From Ambrosia x helenae (taxonomy: Eukaryota > Streptophyta > Magnoliopsida > Asterales > Asteraceae): DNA of 64,000 bases. Of this stretch, positions 1 through 11,574 are shown piece after piece. The stretch's first letter is position 1. Every line of letters starts with the position of its first letter. Made by a program: the position numbers and the translations under genes. A model generated the notes under the pieces. It searched no databases. It was not told the origin of the DNA and saw only the letters and a list, made by a program, of their open reading frames with translations. Location: contig JAUTDX010007104.1 in NCBI GenBank assembly GCA_030844895.1, positions 716,413 through 780,412 of the forward strand, in the 5' to 3' direction.

Positions 1-1498
1 TATGCACAGCTATTTTGACTGCACACGCGCGCATCACGCGCTAAGCCACGCGCTTGACACAGCTGTCTACAATAACCGATGGGACGCTCACTGACACAAG
101 TATAGCTTGTGACAGACGCTAACCGCCATCCTTTACTCATTACTCAACAGCTGTCCTACGCTGTAGAGCCACGTAAGCACAACGCGGAGACTCAACGTCA
201 AATTCAAGTACCGTTCTCTGCTCTCCGCAGGCCAAGTGCTCCGTTCTCCGCATAACAAACAATCCGTGTCTCGTACAACCAACGCTCTGATTCTCCATTA
301 ATTGGCGACAACGACCCACTGATTACCAGGTTTTCACAACCAAGGAAAGATGAGCTATCATCCAGGGGCTTTCACTCTTCAAGTCCACCATCCACCCCCT
401 TCCCTCATACACTCGAGAAAAGGGTACACGCTGGACTGGGGGGACTTGATGGGATTGGGTGCTCACAAATGCGCAGAGCATACCCAAACCCGGAATTCAG
501 CCCGCGGAAGATCTTCACGCGCATGAAAGAGGTTAATCCGTATATCAAAGCATTAACCACCTTCCTATCATCACGGAGTGATATCAGCGAAACAGCAACG
601 ACTCTCCTACAATCGTGGAGAGATACTCGCGCGCGTAAGCGGTAAAAGCGGTAATCGTTCCATGATTCCTTATTTATCGCTATATCTTAACTACTTTACT
701 AATATAATCCTTGGGTAGTGGAGACAACCCTAATCGGGCCTGGCCCATTATGATTAGGGTTCTGGGTAATGGTGGCATACGTCCACCTCTATATAAGGGG
801 TCACCTCCTTAATAGAGAGGACACTTTTGGCTAACCCTAAGAGCTATCACACTTGATAGTATCCCCATTCACCCCCGTTTTTGTTATAAACTACTACCTT
901 GTGTAGTTGTCTCCCTACCCACTCGATCTTATTTGCAGGTTACCTCAATCCAGGAAGTGCTAGTGAAGGATCAATCCTGTGGTTGCATCTAGGCTATCAT
1001 CCTTACAAGGAGGTTAGGCCATTTGTTTCTTCATTACTTAAACTCAGTTTTGTGTTGAATGACTTGACCTTCGATGGTGATATGGGTGTCGTCATCGTCA
1101 GCTGCACCACTAAAGCCACAGTGAAGATATTCAATCTTAGAATGACGAATCCTTAAGCCTTTTCTTTCTAAAGCAGTTTGCCACTCCCTTGGTCTCTCAC
1201 TTAAAGCTAAGTTTACTTTCTACAACTAACATAATATCATTTTCGAAAAGCATGCACCATGGAATTGCCCCGTGAATCAACCCATAATGGATGCCTAGCT
1301 CCACATAGAAGAAATTAGTATCATATACAGGCGCACAAGCGCTTGTTTTAGTCATATCATACATATCCCTAATTATTCTATATACTGTATATATGTGTGG
1401 CCCTTGGGGGGCAAAAGTAAAGTTGCACTAGTTTTAATGTTATTTTACTAATGTCATGAAAATAACGTTAAAAACGACGGACGGTTAATCATGCATCA
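1..1498. other. unassigned repeat-like DNA with a TATA-like motif
   Basis: No gene is recognised here. A TATA-like stretch (CTATATAAGG, about 788-797) followed by a pyrimidine-rich leader resembles the start region of an LTR retrotransposon. A 58-codon open frame at 469-645 is rich in Arg, Ser and Thr, and an 85-codon frame at 899-1156 is also open. Neither matches a family I know. A TTGGCGACAAC string near 302 resembles plant retroelement primer-binding sites, but no LTR boundary or TSD can be drawn. The best reading is degraded retroelement DNA. Confidence 0.3.
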
Positions 1499-1505
1499 TG
1501 TGGTG

Positions 1506-1755
1506 GCGTGGATAGCCAAAAGGCAAAGGGGTACATGCACCGATCGGGTTTGTCCCGATTGCTAAGTGTTTTGTACCTTATGTCCAAAGCTTAATACCAA
1601 ACCACATCGAGCCGGGGGTCTCACTGGAAGCAGCCTCTCTATTCTTAGGGGTAGAGGTAAGGTTGTCTACATCTTACCCTCCTCAGACCCTACCTTAGCT
1701 TTGCTATAGGTAATAGGTGGGATTAACTGAGTATGATGATGATGATGATGATTTC
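1506..1755 (+). repeat. tRNA-derived SINE-like element, Au-like 3' part
   Basis: The 3' half (about 1610-1755) contains the phrase 'gaggtaaggttgtctacatc', then a CTCCTCAGACCC block and a GGTGGGATTAACTGAGTATG end. This closely resembles the conserved 3' body of the plant Au-SINE family. It closes with a short (ATG)n tail typical of those SINEs. The upstream part has weak A- and B-box similarity, so the 5' boundary is approximate. No TSD was found. The family call rests on remembered consensus sequence. Confidence 0.6.
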
Positions 1756-1765
1756 TATATACTTC

Positions 1766-1960
1766 TCAGGAATGCCTCTGTCCTCTAGAGTCTAGACTAT
1801 CCCAAATAAGTCTACGTGGCACACTATCGTACGTCTTTTCAAGGTCAATGTAAACCATATGCAGATACTTCTTCTCCATGTACTTTTCCATCAATCCCCT
1901 AATAATGTGTAGCAATAAACTTTTCATCATACTCAGACTAATCAACCAGTAACAACACAT
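1766..1960 (-). pseudogene. LINE reverse transcriptase fragment
   Basis: On the minus strand a 64-codon open frame contains LMEKYMEKKYLHMVYIDLEK followed by TYDSVPRRLIWDSL. This is the palm region of plant non-LTR retrotransposon reverse transcriptases: the IDLEKAYDSVPR-type motif carries the first catalytic Asp. Nothing of the endonuclease or of the remaining RT lies alongside, so it is an isolated fragment. It directly abuts the SINE tail on one side and the intron of the gene at 2153-2298 on the other. Confidence 0.75.
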
Positions 1961-2152
1961 TATTATTCTACTTAAGCTAATTCATTCTAAGTTTCTAACA
2001 AAACCTAAAAAATAAACTCCAAAACTTCAATTCAGAACTTCACCAGATCCAAAACCCTAACAAACACCAAATGCGGTAACAATTCCAACAATAACATAAT
2101 TCAATCATAAACACATCAAACAGATACAAACCAAAACAAAAACACAGCATAC

Positions 2153-2298
2153 CAGTGAGTAAACACTTTGAGAAACTGAGCAATGAACAGCGACAGGAAA
2201 GCAGAAAGAAGAGGCAGATTCGACGGGAGAACAGAGGATTCCGATGAGTACGAACGAAGACTGGATGACGCATCAGCAGCTGTAATCACCTCCTCCAT
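2153..2298 (-). CDS. exon 1 of acid phosphatase/vanadium haloperoxidase-related protein
   Basis: The minus strand reads ATG at 2298 and encodes about 48 residues, MEEVITAADASSSLRSYSSE and onward, with the hydrophobic stretch LPSNLPLLSAFLSLFIAQFL followed by KVFTHW. It ends in phase 2 at a GTATGC splice donor. This matches the N-terminus of the plant divergent PAP2/VanPERO family (DUF212), small membrane proteins whose later exons carry a GGMPSSHSA-type motif. Those exons were not found between here and position 1. Either intron 1 is long and crosses the left edge, or transposons destroyed the gene: LINE and SINE debris lies just downstream. Arabidopsis keeps a homologue (At1g24350, from memory) beside the FAD monooxygenase gene also found in this window. 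The family call is fairly firm; functionality is unknown. Confidence 0.7.
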
Positions 2299-2319
2299 CA
2301 CAATATATATATATCCTAT

Positions 2320-3590
2320 TAATCGAACAGATCTTCTTCTTATTAAACCTTATTACATCAACAGTTGCAACACACCAACTGTTTGCAGAATTGCAGGTAA
2401 TAATATTAATATTATATAGTAATAATAATATTAATATAGGTTTAGTGACGTCTGTGATTAGGTTAATTGTACGGACGCAATTGCAATCGGTTGAAATGTC
2501 GCCGGTGACGGTGGTCTTCGGCGACGGAGGGATGGGTGGTTGGTGGTTGTTGACGTATGAGCTGATTATTATTATTATTTTTTTTATATATGAGATGGTG
2601 TTAGTGGGCTAATTATTATTTTCGTTGTTTTGCAAGGATATATGGGCCCAATTTGTTGAAGTGGGCCTGAAATGGAAGGCCTGATGGCCCGCTGTTATTT
2701 TGTGGTTGGATACTTGGATATGAATCACAGATCTAAATATCTAATCGCCATAAACGAGGTAACGGTAGAATGGAATGGATAAAGGAATGAATGAATGAGA
2801 ACGTTATAATTGTAATATAATGGTTGGTTACTATGAGAAAAATGAATGAATTATTGCTTTGTGTTGTTTGATAGGCAGGTGAGTGATGATGGTGGTGATG
2901 AAAGGTGAAAGAGGGATTGAAATGAAAACACAATCAGATGGCATAAGTAATGAACTAGAATTAGCCCCCCCCCCCCCTCTTCCCCCGGCGTTGAGACAGG
3001 GGCACAAATCATGAAATAAGTAACGTTGAAACGTTTTGAACTCGTGTATTGAAGGGACGTTGGACATGCGCTTTACGGCGGAACTGTTAAACCGAACGAA
3101 CGAGAAATTAGACATCCAAATGAATAACCCTCATGAGATGTTTGTGGACTACAATCTTTGGAAAACTATATACGACCTCGTCGTTTAATTTATAAGCTTT
3201 TTATTAAATTATTTAATATGGGATAGTCGCAAGCCAGCATATGTAATCTGTATTTTCTATGATTAAAATTAAAAAAAGTCCACAAATAATAGTTAATTAG
3301 TTGGGGTTGTGCAAAGGATAAGAACCCGACCCAGACCCACCAGAACCGTATACCCATTTTATTATTGAAATTAGGAACTACGAACTGAACCTTAAAAGGC
3401 TATGTGATTCTAGGTCCTAAAGGTTCTGATGGGTCGGGTAAAGGGTCTGGCCCTCCATAACTTTCTAATGTAATAGACCTTTAAAGGGTTATATATTCCT
3501 ATTCTTTTATCATGCTTGTAAAAGAATTCCTCTATATGGTTCTAATAGTAGCATATGAGTTTCCTTTTAAGTCACTTTTCATTTATTGAC
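2320..3590. other. intergenic, AT-rich, with GC-rich repeat debris
   Basis: No gene is supported. The stretch includes a C run near 2967-2977. At 3300-3470 there is a block repeating GGGTCGGGT/ACCCGACCC-like words next to a TTGGGGTTGTGCAAAGG end. It is reminiscent of hAT-type non-autonomous elements, and a related block lies near 12000-12980. Boundaries and TSDs could not be established. Confidence 0.35.
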
Positions 3591-3593
3591 TTA

Positions 3594-3621
3594 CTAGCTT
3601 ATATCCCGGGAGCGTCCCGGG
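3594..3621 (-). mobile_element. Helitron 3' terminus (minus strand)
   Basis: Read on the minus strand, a GC-rich hairpin (stem CCCGGG at both sides of a 5-nt loop, 3605-3621) is followed by ATATAAG and then CTAG at 3597-3594. The next base is T. A short hairpin about 10 nt before a CTAG end, with insertion before T, is the hallmark of a Helitron 3' end. The element body would extend to higher coordinates. A degenerate second copy of the same motif appears near 3925-3950. The 5' end was not found. Confidence 0.55.
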
Positions 3622-4732
3622 TTGAGAAATCTAAGTAAAGTGAATAAAATTAGAAGTATCTAAACTATAAAAATGGCATTTATGTATCAACTTACATTAG
3701 ATACTTTAAAAAAAAAAGACCAAAAGATTCATTTCACCTTACAACATCAACACCTAAAACAGAATATTAAGATCCCAAACACTTCAAGGGGACATAGATT
3801 GTTTAGCACCAATACATTAGATTGTTTAGCACCAATACATTCAGTCAAAGGTCTTTAACTGCATACAATAAGATTTGAGCTATTTAAGAATATGGTAGAA
3901 AAAGAAAACATAACAATTACCTGTTGGAGAACGTCTCAGGTTGAAATATCTAATATGACATAATAAAATATCTAATATGACAACATAATTAATGACTTGC
4001 CAATATATGATTAATGAATATTATTATTATTATTTTAAACAAATCTTTGCCATAAGTTATCATCTATCTATACAACTAATATATGAAACTCAATGTGTAC
4101 ACTTGTCCCTCCAACATTCATCCTTCAATTCTCTAGCCTATCATATTGTGCCAAGTGTCCAAGTGTGAGAATTTATAAAAATTTTAATTTTTTTTAAATC
4201 AAAAATCATTTATTAGTTTGGTCAAAATCGGTCATTAATATTAATTTTCCCATTAATAAGTTTCCTATTTGTTAATCAAAACCAATATTTCTAATAACTT
4301 TCTATCTTTTACTTCGTTACAAATATTAGTCTTTCTATCAAACCATCCACAGATTTACACTCGCCTTTCGATTTTCTCTTATTCGGTATGCGTTCTTTAT
4401 TTTCCACTATTATGCATTCTTTATTTTTCTCTATTACGATTTATTTTTCTGAGCTATTTGGAGGTTTTGGTCTTCTGGTTTGATTTAGGGCTCTAATCCC
4501 TTTGATTTTTGCAGATACTAGGGGATAAAATATTGGATTTTGTGATTGAAGAACAAAATGTCTAAAACATAAAGTTATTTAAATTCTTAATTGCAATGTG
4601 GTTATATTGGGAATGACGATATCTTTTGTGGTTGTTTATTCTTATTTGCTTATTTCAATTGGGAATAAGCAACCCTGAACACACCCTTACATTGTTTTGT
4701 TCATTTGTTTTTCAACGTTTAGGCATTGATCA

Positions 4733-4815
4733 AGAAGTGGGCTCATGTTGCAATTTTTCTTGGAATTGTCATTATACTATTCTTGGCCAAAATAAGATAT
4801 GGTGATCAACACAAG
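4733..4815 (+). pseudogene. exon-like fragment with a membrane segment, possibly captured by the Helitron
   Basis: An acceptor-like TTTAG is followed by an 83-nt open stretch translating as ALIKKWAHVAIFLGIVIILF and LAKIRYGDQHK, then a GTTAG donor-like site. The hydrophobic core of about 17 residues would span a membrane. Helitrons often carry gene fragments, and this one sits in the 5' part of the candidate Helitron. I do not recognise the source gene. Confidence 0.3.
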
Positions 4816-5447
4816 GTTAGTGGGTCAATTGACAAGCCGATCTTTTCTTTCAAATCCTAAGCCAATCAAACATTTTTCATCTCGATCAAAATTCCAATAC
4901 CTGGTTAGTCTTTTTATCCCCTCATTTGATGCGATTGTATAATCTTTATTGGAAATTGATTCATTGGTCTCTCTCTTTTCGCTTTTTGATCGGTACCAAC
5001 GTTTTAATTTTTACGTTTTTAGTTTAGTTTTTTTTTATTGGATTGGCTGGATGTAACACCCCAACCGATGGCGGAATCATCGAGGTGCCACGTAGTGACG
5101 ATTGTTCAAAAGCTCATGGTACTAAAATGTAAATATATGATTATTGAATATTGTTTTACAACATGTGAAATTAAATACAAGACAACAAAAATAAAGATAA
5201 TTGATTGATTTAATCTAAGTCCAAAGTCCTATGTGAAGCGTCAAGCAGCTTATCCTGAAACATGCACGAAAATAATTTTGTCAACATATGAATGTTGGTG
5301 AGTACTACTTAGTTTTTGTGCATATAGTATAAGCTTTGAAAAGTAGTACAATTCATGTGTCTAGCATCACCAAGGCATTATGTAAACACGCAAGTAACCA
5401 AACAAGACAAAGATCAAATGTAAAGTTTGTACAATGTAATTGATAAT

Positions 5448-5605
5448 GAGCACCTAAACACGTGTGAGTCTAAAAGAGCACCATAACACAAAGTTATGTC
5501 TAAATGAGCACCGTAACATAAGTTACGTCTAAATGAGCACCGTAACATAGGTTACGTCTAAGTGTAAAGAGCACCATAACATAAGTTATGTCTAAATGTA
5601 TGATT
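5448..5605 (+). repeat. tandem array of about 30-bp hairpin units
   Basis: Four clear units and one degenerate unit follow the scheme GAGCAC + stem + loop + stem + TCTAAAT. The stems read CATAAC/GTTATG in the first and fourth clear units and CGTAAC/GTTACG in the second and third, with loops of 4-5 nt. The paired position switches A-T to G-C on both sides together, so every unit keeps a 6-bp stem. The array lies within the solo LTR. Confidence 0.85.
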
Positions 5606-6605
5606 TTGTATGTAAGCTACGTTCATGTTCAAGCATAAGCACAAAGATATACAAGACACGTATATGAATTGTAAATGAATAAAAATGTATGTGTAAATGA
5701 ATATGGAAGCTTTGTATAGTTGTGCATGAATCACCCCAAAAATTGTAAAAGCGAAAAAGGGGATAAGTAATACTCACCTTAGCAAGGTAGTAAGTCTTGT
5801 GTAATTGAATAAGTATATTCCAACGTTGCCAAGTATCACCCTATGTATAATGTAACGAATAAGTCTAAGTCTATTTGGTCTATAAGTATTTTCTAGGGCT
5901 TCGAATTGGAGATAAACGTTTATTTGATTAATAAACAAATTGTTTATTAAATATAAGAAATTTAATAAATAAATAAATAAAAGTATCTTTGTAAAAATTT
6001 AAGTTGAATATACTCACAACATAAGGTTTTGAGTATGAAAATAATTTTTATAAAATTATTTTCTTGAAAATAGAATACTTAATCTAATTATTTCAATTTG
6101 TCAAAATACGACTTTAATATCTAAAAAATATTAAAGTTAAAGAATTTCTGAATTAAAAATTGTATTTCAGTTCTAGATAGTTAGAAATAATTTATATAAA
6201 ATTTTGGTGCAAAAATACTGAAAAATGAATTTATTATGATTTATTTATGATTAAAACTAACAAAAATTGGTTAAAAATATTAAATAAATGATTTTTCAGA
6301 AATAAAAATCATTTCAGAAAAGTTTATTGTTATATAAACTTAGAATAATTTTTGTGGAAATTAATAAGATCGTTTTGATATTTTTATAGATTTTTATAAA
6401 TAAAATAGAATAAACTTGATTTATTTATTATATATATTAAATAAATAAATTTTTGAAAACTAAAAATTGTAAGTTGAACTTTTACATCAGATTAATATAA
6501 GATAATTTTTGTAGAATTTTTAAAAGAGTTTTGGTATTTAAAATGAATTTTTAAAAAAATAAGGAAATATATTTGTTTGTTAAAGAAAACAAAACAAATA
6601 AAAAA

Positions 6606-6690
6606 AAGAGTTGTGGTTGTAGGGAATTGAACCCGCGTCTGCTGGGTAACAAACCAACAACACAACCACTTGATCAGGATCAGTGGTTGT
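6606..6690 (-). repeat. tRNA-like module with A and B boxes (minus)
   Basis: On the minus strand, TGATCAAGTGGT (6665-6676) fits a Pol III A box and GGTTCAATTCC (6623-6633) fits a B box. A run of T residues, a possible Pol III terminator, follows at about 6607-6600. The acceptor stem does not pair well, so this is not a functional tRNA gene. A similarly placed module exists in the related LTR at 20275-20360. Confidence 0.55.
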
Positions 6691-7317
6691 GTTGAGTTGC
6701 ATCTGTTTAAAATAAATATGATAAATGTTCTTAGTGTTCTTCCCCAAATCTTTCAATTACGAGCCCTAATTTTCCAATACTCTGATTTACATAACAATAA
6801 CCCAATTGATCATAGGGTTATTGTTGTGTAATGGCCGATGATCATAACCCATCAAAAAAGAAGAACTTACAAGGCTTAATTCGTGTTTAATAATCAGTCA
6901 ACAGAAAAGTCAACTATGCGATCAAAAGCTTTGAAAGATGGTTTAACCCAGAAATTGGAGGTGAAGAGAGAGAGATCGGCGAGTGAAGCTTGTGAGTGAG
7001 GGTCCAATTTATAGGACAAGGGTTGAATTGTAGATGGAAGGTTTTGACCCGTCTTTAAGCCTAATGCGTGATACATGCTTGAACTCGAGCTGAATTCACG
7101 GGTTTTAAAGGGCTATTATAACGCGTTAAATAACCGGTCAACTAACAATAATTAATCACGATTCAATCAAGTCAAATAAGCCTTGATTTACTCGGTCAAA
7201 GATTGAAGGTCTTGGTCAACCTGCTGTGCTGGTCGCGTACAGGAAGAAGGAAGGGAAAAAGGTTTAGTTCGCTGTTTGTGTATAAGGTTTTAAAAGTCCG
7301 GATAGATTCAACAAACA

Positions 7318-7393
7318 CAGCTTGGTCCAGTGGTGGTGTGCTGCGTGTATGCTGACCCGGCTCACTGCGCGGGTTCGAGTCCCGGCAGGAGCG
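7318..7393 (+). repeat. tRNA-like/SINE-head module (plus)
   Basis: TGGTCCAGTGGT (7323-7334) resembles an A box and GGTTCGAGTCC (7372-7382) is a B box. The T-arm can pair at four of five positions. The acceptor arm is degenerate and no anticodon arm is convincing. It lies in the same solo LTR as the minus-strand module but points the other way. Confidence 0.5.
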
Positions 7394-7588
7394 TATAATT
7401 ATTTCTTTTCTTTTTGTTCAACTGAGTGGCTGGACCATTGGGCTGCTGTGCTATTGGGCCGGATCTTGTTCCTGGGTTTGGGCTTGTTTCAGTTTGGGCT
7501 CAGGAATTTTTAACACAAAGAAAGATGGGCTCTTGTTTGGGTTTGATGTTTGTGGTTTTTGGACAATTTTGACAAAACATGTATCTCT

Positions 7589-7589
<1 letters not shown>

Positions 7590-7638
<49 letters not shown>
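7590..7638 (+). repeat. (ATT)n microsatellite
   Basis: About fifteen consecutive ATT/TTA triplets lie near one end of the solo LTR. No other function is visible. Confidence 0.9.
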
Positions 7639-7639
<1 letters not shown>

Positions 7640-8778
7640 GATGCGGATAAACTGTGGCGTACAAGATATGTGGTACGAAATAAAAAAATATGTATATATA
7701 TATAATAATAGTGATAAAAGTGACGGATGTCACACTGGATTCTGAAGGTTATTTGGGATTTTTTCTGAAGGTTAGTTTTTTTATTGTTTTTGTTTTCGTG
7801 TTTTTTTTTTCTGAAGGTCTCCTCCATTTTCTCATTTTCTGTCTGATTTTGTTATTTGGGATTTTTTCAATTAAGTTTTGATTTCTTCTATTTCTATTGT
7901 GTTTTGTTACTAACGTTGTCCACGTTTTACACATTCAGGAGAGTTTGAAGTATCGGTTGCTGGATTCTGAAGGTGATATTGGTTCCTGGGGTCATGAGTA
8001 TGTTAGGTAATCAATTTGTTACCTTATGTTTTAAACTACGATGATTGATACATATGCATGATAACACATGTGTTCATTGCTTTTGGTTTTGCAGGCCAAA
8101 TGCCAAGAAGTCTTTCTAATATCCGTTTGAATTTTATGTTTGATCTTACTTTTGTTGGTAAAGAATGGATTGCATGCTTGTAGGAATATTTTAATTGGTT
8201 TCCAAGATTGTGACATTAATTCTGATTGACTTGGTTTGACCAATTTTTTTAAACAAAATCTGAATTTATAATTGATTTATTTGTTTGAAAGTTCAAAATT
8301 TTGTTTTGACTTTATATATTTTTTTTACGGAAACTTAATCAATATTAAGAAGTTTCCTTATCAAATCCGTAAATGTTTTCCAAGATTGTATATGTAATTT
8401 TGAATTTTCAAATTTAAATGTTTAATTGAATTTTAAATTCAAATTCAAATTGTCACACTAATTTTAGTAATTTAAAACCTTAATACATACCTTTTAATTA
8501 TTAATTTTTCTATTTCTAAAAGTTCGCTTAGTTAAATCTGAAATTGATTTGTAATTTATTATAATAATATAAATTAAACTGGTTTAATAAGCTTTCATTA
8601 CTTACCTAAAAATATAGAATATTTATTTGTTAAAGTTTTACTCTAATTTTAATCACAAGTATCATTTGGTAACTAATACCTTTTTGTTGCTTTTGGTTAT
8701 TGTTTTTAATTGGATTATCATCTTCGAATACGATGTATTTAGTGATCTGTGAATCCGATTATCATCTTCGTCTTCAAG

Positions 8779-9492
8779 GTATAATTTCATTTATTAATAC
8801 AATGACTTTATTATTTTTTTTTAAATCGAAAATCTAGCCATTAAAGGCAATGGTCAACCTCGGTCAAATATTAAGCACTTTCCATGTAATTTATAAAATT
8901 TTTAGTTTTTTTAAAAGTCATTAATTAAATTAAATTAGGTAATTCATTGATTAAATTAAATTAGGTAATTCATTATGATTATTTTAATTTGAATTTTCGG
9001 TCAAAACAAACATTTATCAATTGTGTAATAACATGCCACTTAATTTTTTCGTATATAATTAATGACTATATTGACTTTTTGGTCAAAGAAAATAATTAAA
9101 TTAATTATAGCCAATAAAAAAATCAATTATAAAAATAAAATATACATTGTTAACACTTTTTTTGAACATGTACTCTAAAGTATTATTTATAGAAATTATT
9201 ATATCAAATATCCTTATTCCAAAACCAACAACCTCTTCGTCTATTAATACAATATCTTTATTAATTTTTTTTAAATAAAAAATCTAGCCATTAAAGGCAA
9301 TGGTCAACATCGGTCAAATATTAAACACTTTCCATATAATTTATAAAATTTTTAGTTTTTTTTTAAATAAAAAATCATTAATTCGAATTAAATTAGGTAA
9401 TTCATTGATTAAATTAAATTTGGTAATTCATTATGATTATTTTAATTTGAATTTTCGGTCAAAGCAAACATTTATCAATTGTGTAATAACAT
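8779..9492 (+). repeat. direct duplication, period about 455 bp
   Basis: The segment beginning near 8779 recurs from about 9235. Both copies carry a shared AATCTAGCCATTAAAGGCAA string and a TCGGTCAAATATTAA string, and both end in TTATCAATTGTGTAATAACA. Identity is high, with scattered substitutions. It lies in the AT-rich body of the candidate Helitron. Confidence 0.75.
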
Positions 9493-9493
9493 T

Positions 9494-10150
9494 TCTGTTA
9501 AACTCTAAAAATATTCGAATACTAAATATTCTGTTTAAGTATTTAACTTCAAATTTTAATATTCATAATTTTAATTTTTAAATTTTGGGTAATATTATAA
9601 AAATTGAAAAATTTGAATTTAGAATAATTATGGTAACATTTAGAATTAACTACTACATTAGTTTCATAATTGTGAATGATTTAAATATTTAAAAAATCCT
9701 AATTTGTTAATTTAAGTTAATAATTGTAACAATTACACCTATTTATTACCTTTAAATTACAGATTTTCTAATATATTTAATTTTAACAAATAGTAATATT
9801 GGTTATAAATTTCTCAAATTAGTTTCAAGTTTAAATTCAAATTTTGAATTCTATAATTTAAACATAGTTTTCAGTTAAACTTTGAAAATATTTGAATATT
9901 AAATGTTCTATTTAAGTATATAATTTCAAGCTTTAATATTTATAACTAATTTTTAAATTTTGGTTAAGTAAAATTTCTAAATTTTGAATTTAAGATAATA
10001 ATGCTAGGAATTAAACTTGATTAATGCATTCAATTTGAAATTTTGAATGAATGGAATATTTTAAAAAATTTCAAACTTATAAATTTAAGTTATTAATTAT
10101 AACAATTAAACATATTTATTACCTTTAATTTAGAGATATCCTAAAATATT
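9494..10150 (+). repeat. second diverged direct duplication, period about 370 bp
   Basis: A stretch starting with a GTTAAACTCTAAAAATATTC-like phrase near 9494 recurs near 9868 as GTTAAACTTTGAAAATATTT. Similar order continues through the ATTTATTACCTTTAAAT phrases near 9740 and 10110. It is more diverged than the preceding duplication. Confidence 0.6.
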
Positions 10151-10227
10151 TATATATTTTCCAATTATGGATGACATGTATTTATAAATTTTTGAACTAA
10201 GATGCAAACACAGAAACGAATCCAGGA

Positions 10228-10362
10228 TTCACATATGGCCATCTTTATGTGGTATTGTCAAGAGTTAAGAGCATGGCAGGGGTTGAGTTACTTGATCCTG
10301 ATTGGAAGGTTATAAATAAAACAAAAAAGGTTGTGTATAAGGAAATATTTAATGATATTTAA
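10228..10362 (+). pseudogene. Helitron Pif1-type helicase C-terminal remnant, copy 1
   Basis: A 44-codon frame ends in a TAA stop and contains YGHLYVVLSRVKS followed by GVELL and VVYKEIFNDI. This is helicase motif VI (the HGQLYVALSRV signature of Helitron Pif1 helicases) and the conserved protein end. The rest of the domain is absent. The palindrome CCGCGTGTACACGCGG follows 69 bp downstream at 10431-10446, but the CTAG end there has decayed to GTAG. Confidence 0.75.
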
Positions 10363-10545
10363 ATTGTATGTGTATTTCTACTATATTTTCTTTATAATTT
10401 TTACGCTTCAAATAATTATTAATTGTTGAACCGCGTGTACACGCGGGCAAGTAGTACCTACAAGTATGTGACTTACAAAAAATTAACACACTTTGATCAT
10501 AGAATATAAAATTATTTACATTGATCTTTGTTTTAATGATGGTAG

Positions 10546-10605
10546 GTGGCGTTTTTGGAGGTGTTTAACACCAAAGGCATATATGTACTTTATGATCCCC
10601 AAGAG
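10546..10605 (+). pseudogene. 20-codon exon-like fragment with splice-like borders
   Basis: Between an acceptor-like GGTAG and a donor-like GTACTT, the 60-nt segment reads VAFLEVFNTKGIYVLYDPQE in one frame. Its composition is protein-like against very AT-rich surroundings. It lies between the two helicase remnants in the candidate Helitron and could be captured host sequence. I cannot name the source gene. Confidence 0.3.
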
Positions 10606-11574
10606 GTACTTTTCATTTAGTTAGTTGTATTATTTTGTGCATATTGGCTTTTAATATGGACATTTGCGATTTGGTTTACTCAAATAGGTGTATTGGATTT
10701 ACTTTATCTATAGACATCTGATATAAATTTATGTGGCAGGGTTTAACACAATCACCAATTGGAGCCAAAGATTTGTAAAATTAAATCAAATATAGGCAAG
10801 TCATGGAACTTCAAACAAAGCGTTTTTTACTAGAAAAGGGCCCGTATTTTTACTTCGCTTTGGGCCTCCAAAATGGTGGTGGGTTGCCTAGGTTATAACA
10901 CTACAAAATCTGAACCGATGCCTTATTTTTCTAGAATTTGAATGTGATGTATTTAATAGTTACATGGGTAACTTTTAAACGTCTTTATGATAAACCAACC
11001 TTCTGAGTATTGTTCTTGAAATGATTGGAGTTGGTATACATTTGAAAGTTTAACAAGAAAAGATTTATCCTCTTAAACATGTATATGCTAACATGCATGT
11101 AAATTAAGATTCTATTAATTTATGGTAAATGATTTTTAATAATTTGTTTCATTTAATATATACATAAGTATATATTTTAGAAAATTATAATCGTATCAAA
11201 GTAATAACTATACCTCTTGGGGAAGTAAATGAAGTACAATTTAAAGGAGCTAATTATATCTCCTGTCAAGGTAATAACTACTATGAACCTTTTTTTATAA
11301 AATTAAACAAATTGTGTTTTGTGGGTGAATACAAAAATGATGCCAGAGTTTCAAGATACATATCTTTATACCTTCTCTCACATATAAGTTTCCTTTATTT
11401 TATAAACCATCTTTCACCCTTTTTTTTATTATGATCCTCACTTTTGTATTATGATATTTATATAATACAATAAGTAGATACCGTTTCGCCAATGGTTTGA
11501 TAAAATTACTGTTCATTTGTTTTATTTAAAACAACAAATATGGTGTACAAGGAAATCTTTAGAGACTTATAATT

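Larger units (their letters stand above)
5052..7734 (-). mobile_element. solo LTR of a Gypsy-type element, minus orientation
   Basis: The segment starts TGTAACACCCC and ends GGATGTCACA, so it has TG...CA ends with short inverted termini. It is flanked by the 5-bp TSD CTGGA at 5047-5051 and 7735-7739. There is no PBS, gag or pol inside, so it is a 2683-bp solo LTR, the product of LTR-LTR recombination. It contains a tandem hairpin array (about 5448-5605), two tRNA-like modules in opposite orientations, and long AT-rich tracts. Parts match 20250-22042 in the opposite orientation, for example the TAATACTCACC/GGTGAGTATTA segment near 5770 and 21380 and the ACTACGTGGCAC segment near 5090 and 22020. 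Confidence 0.85.

Noticed and set aside
2303..2314. TATA-like ATATATATATAT next to the ATG of the minus-strand exon at 2298
   Set aside because: It is only 5-16 nt from the ATG, leaving no room for a transcription start. It is more likely part of the leader.
7318..7393. Functional tRNA gene
   Set aside because: The acceptor stem does not pair and no anticodon arm forms. Only the A box, B box and T-arm remain.
7510..7827. 105-codon minus-strand frame
   Set aside because: It consists of the ATT microsatellite read as poly-Ile plus low-complexity sequence, within a solo LTR.
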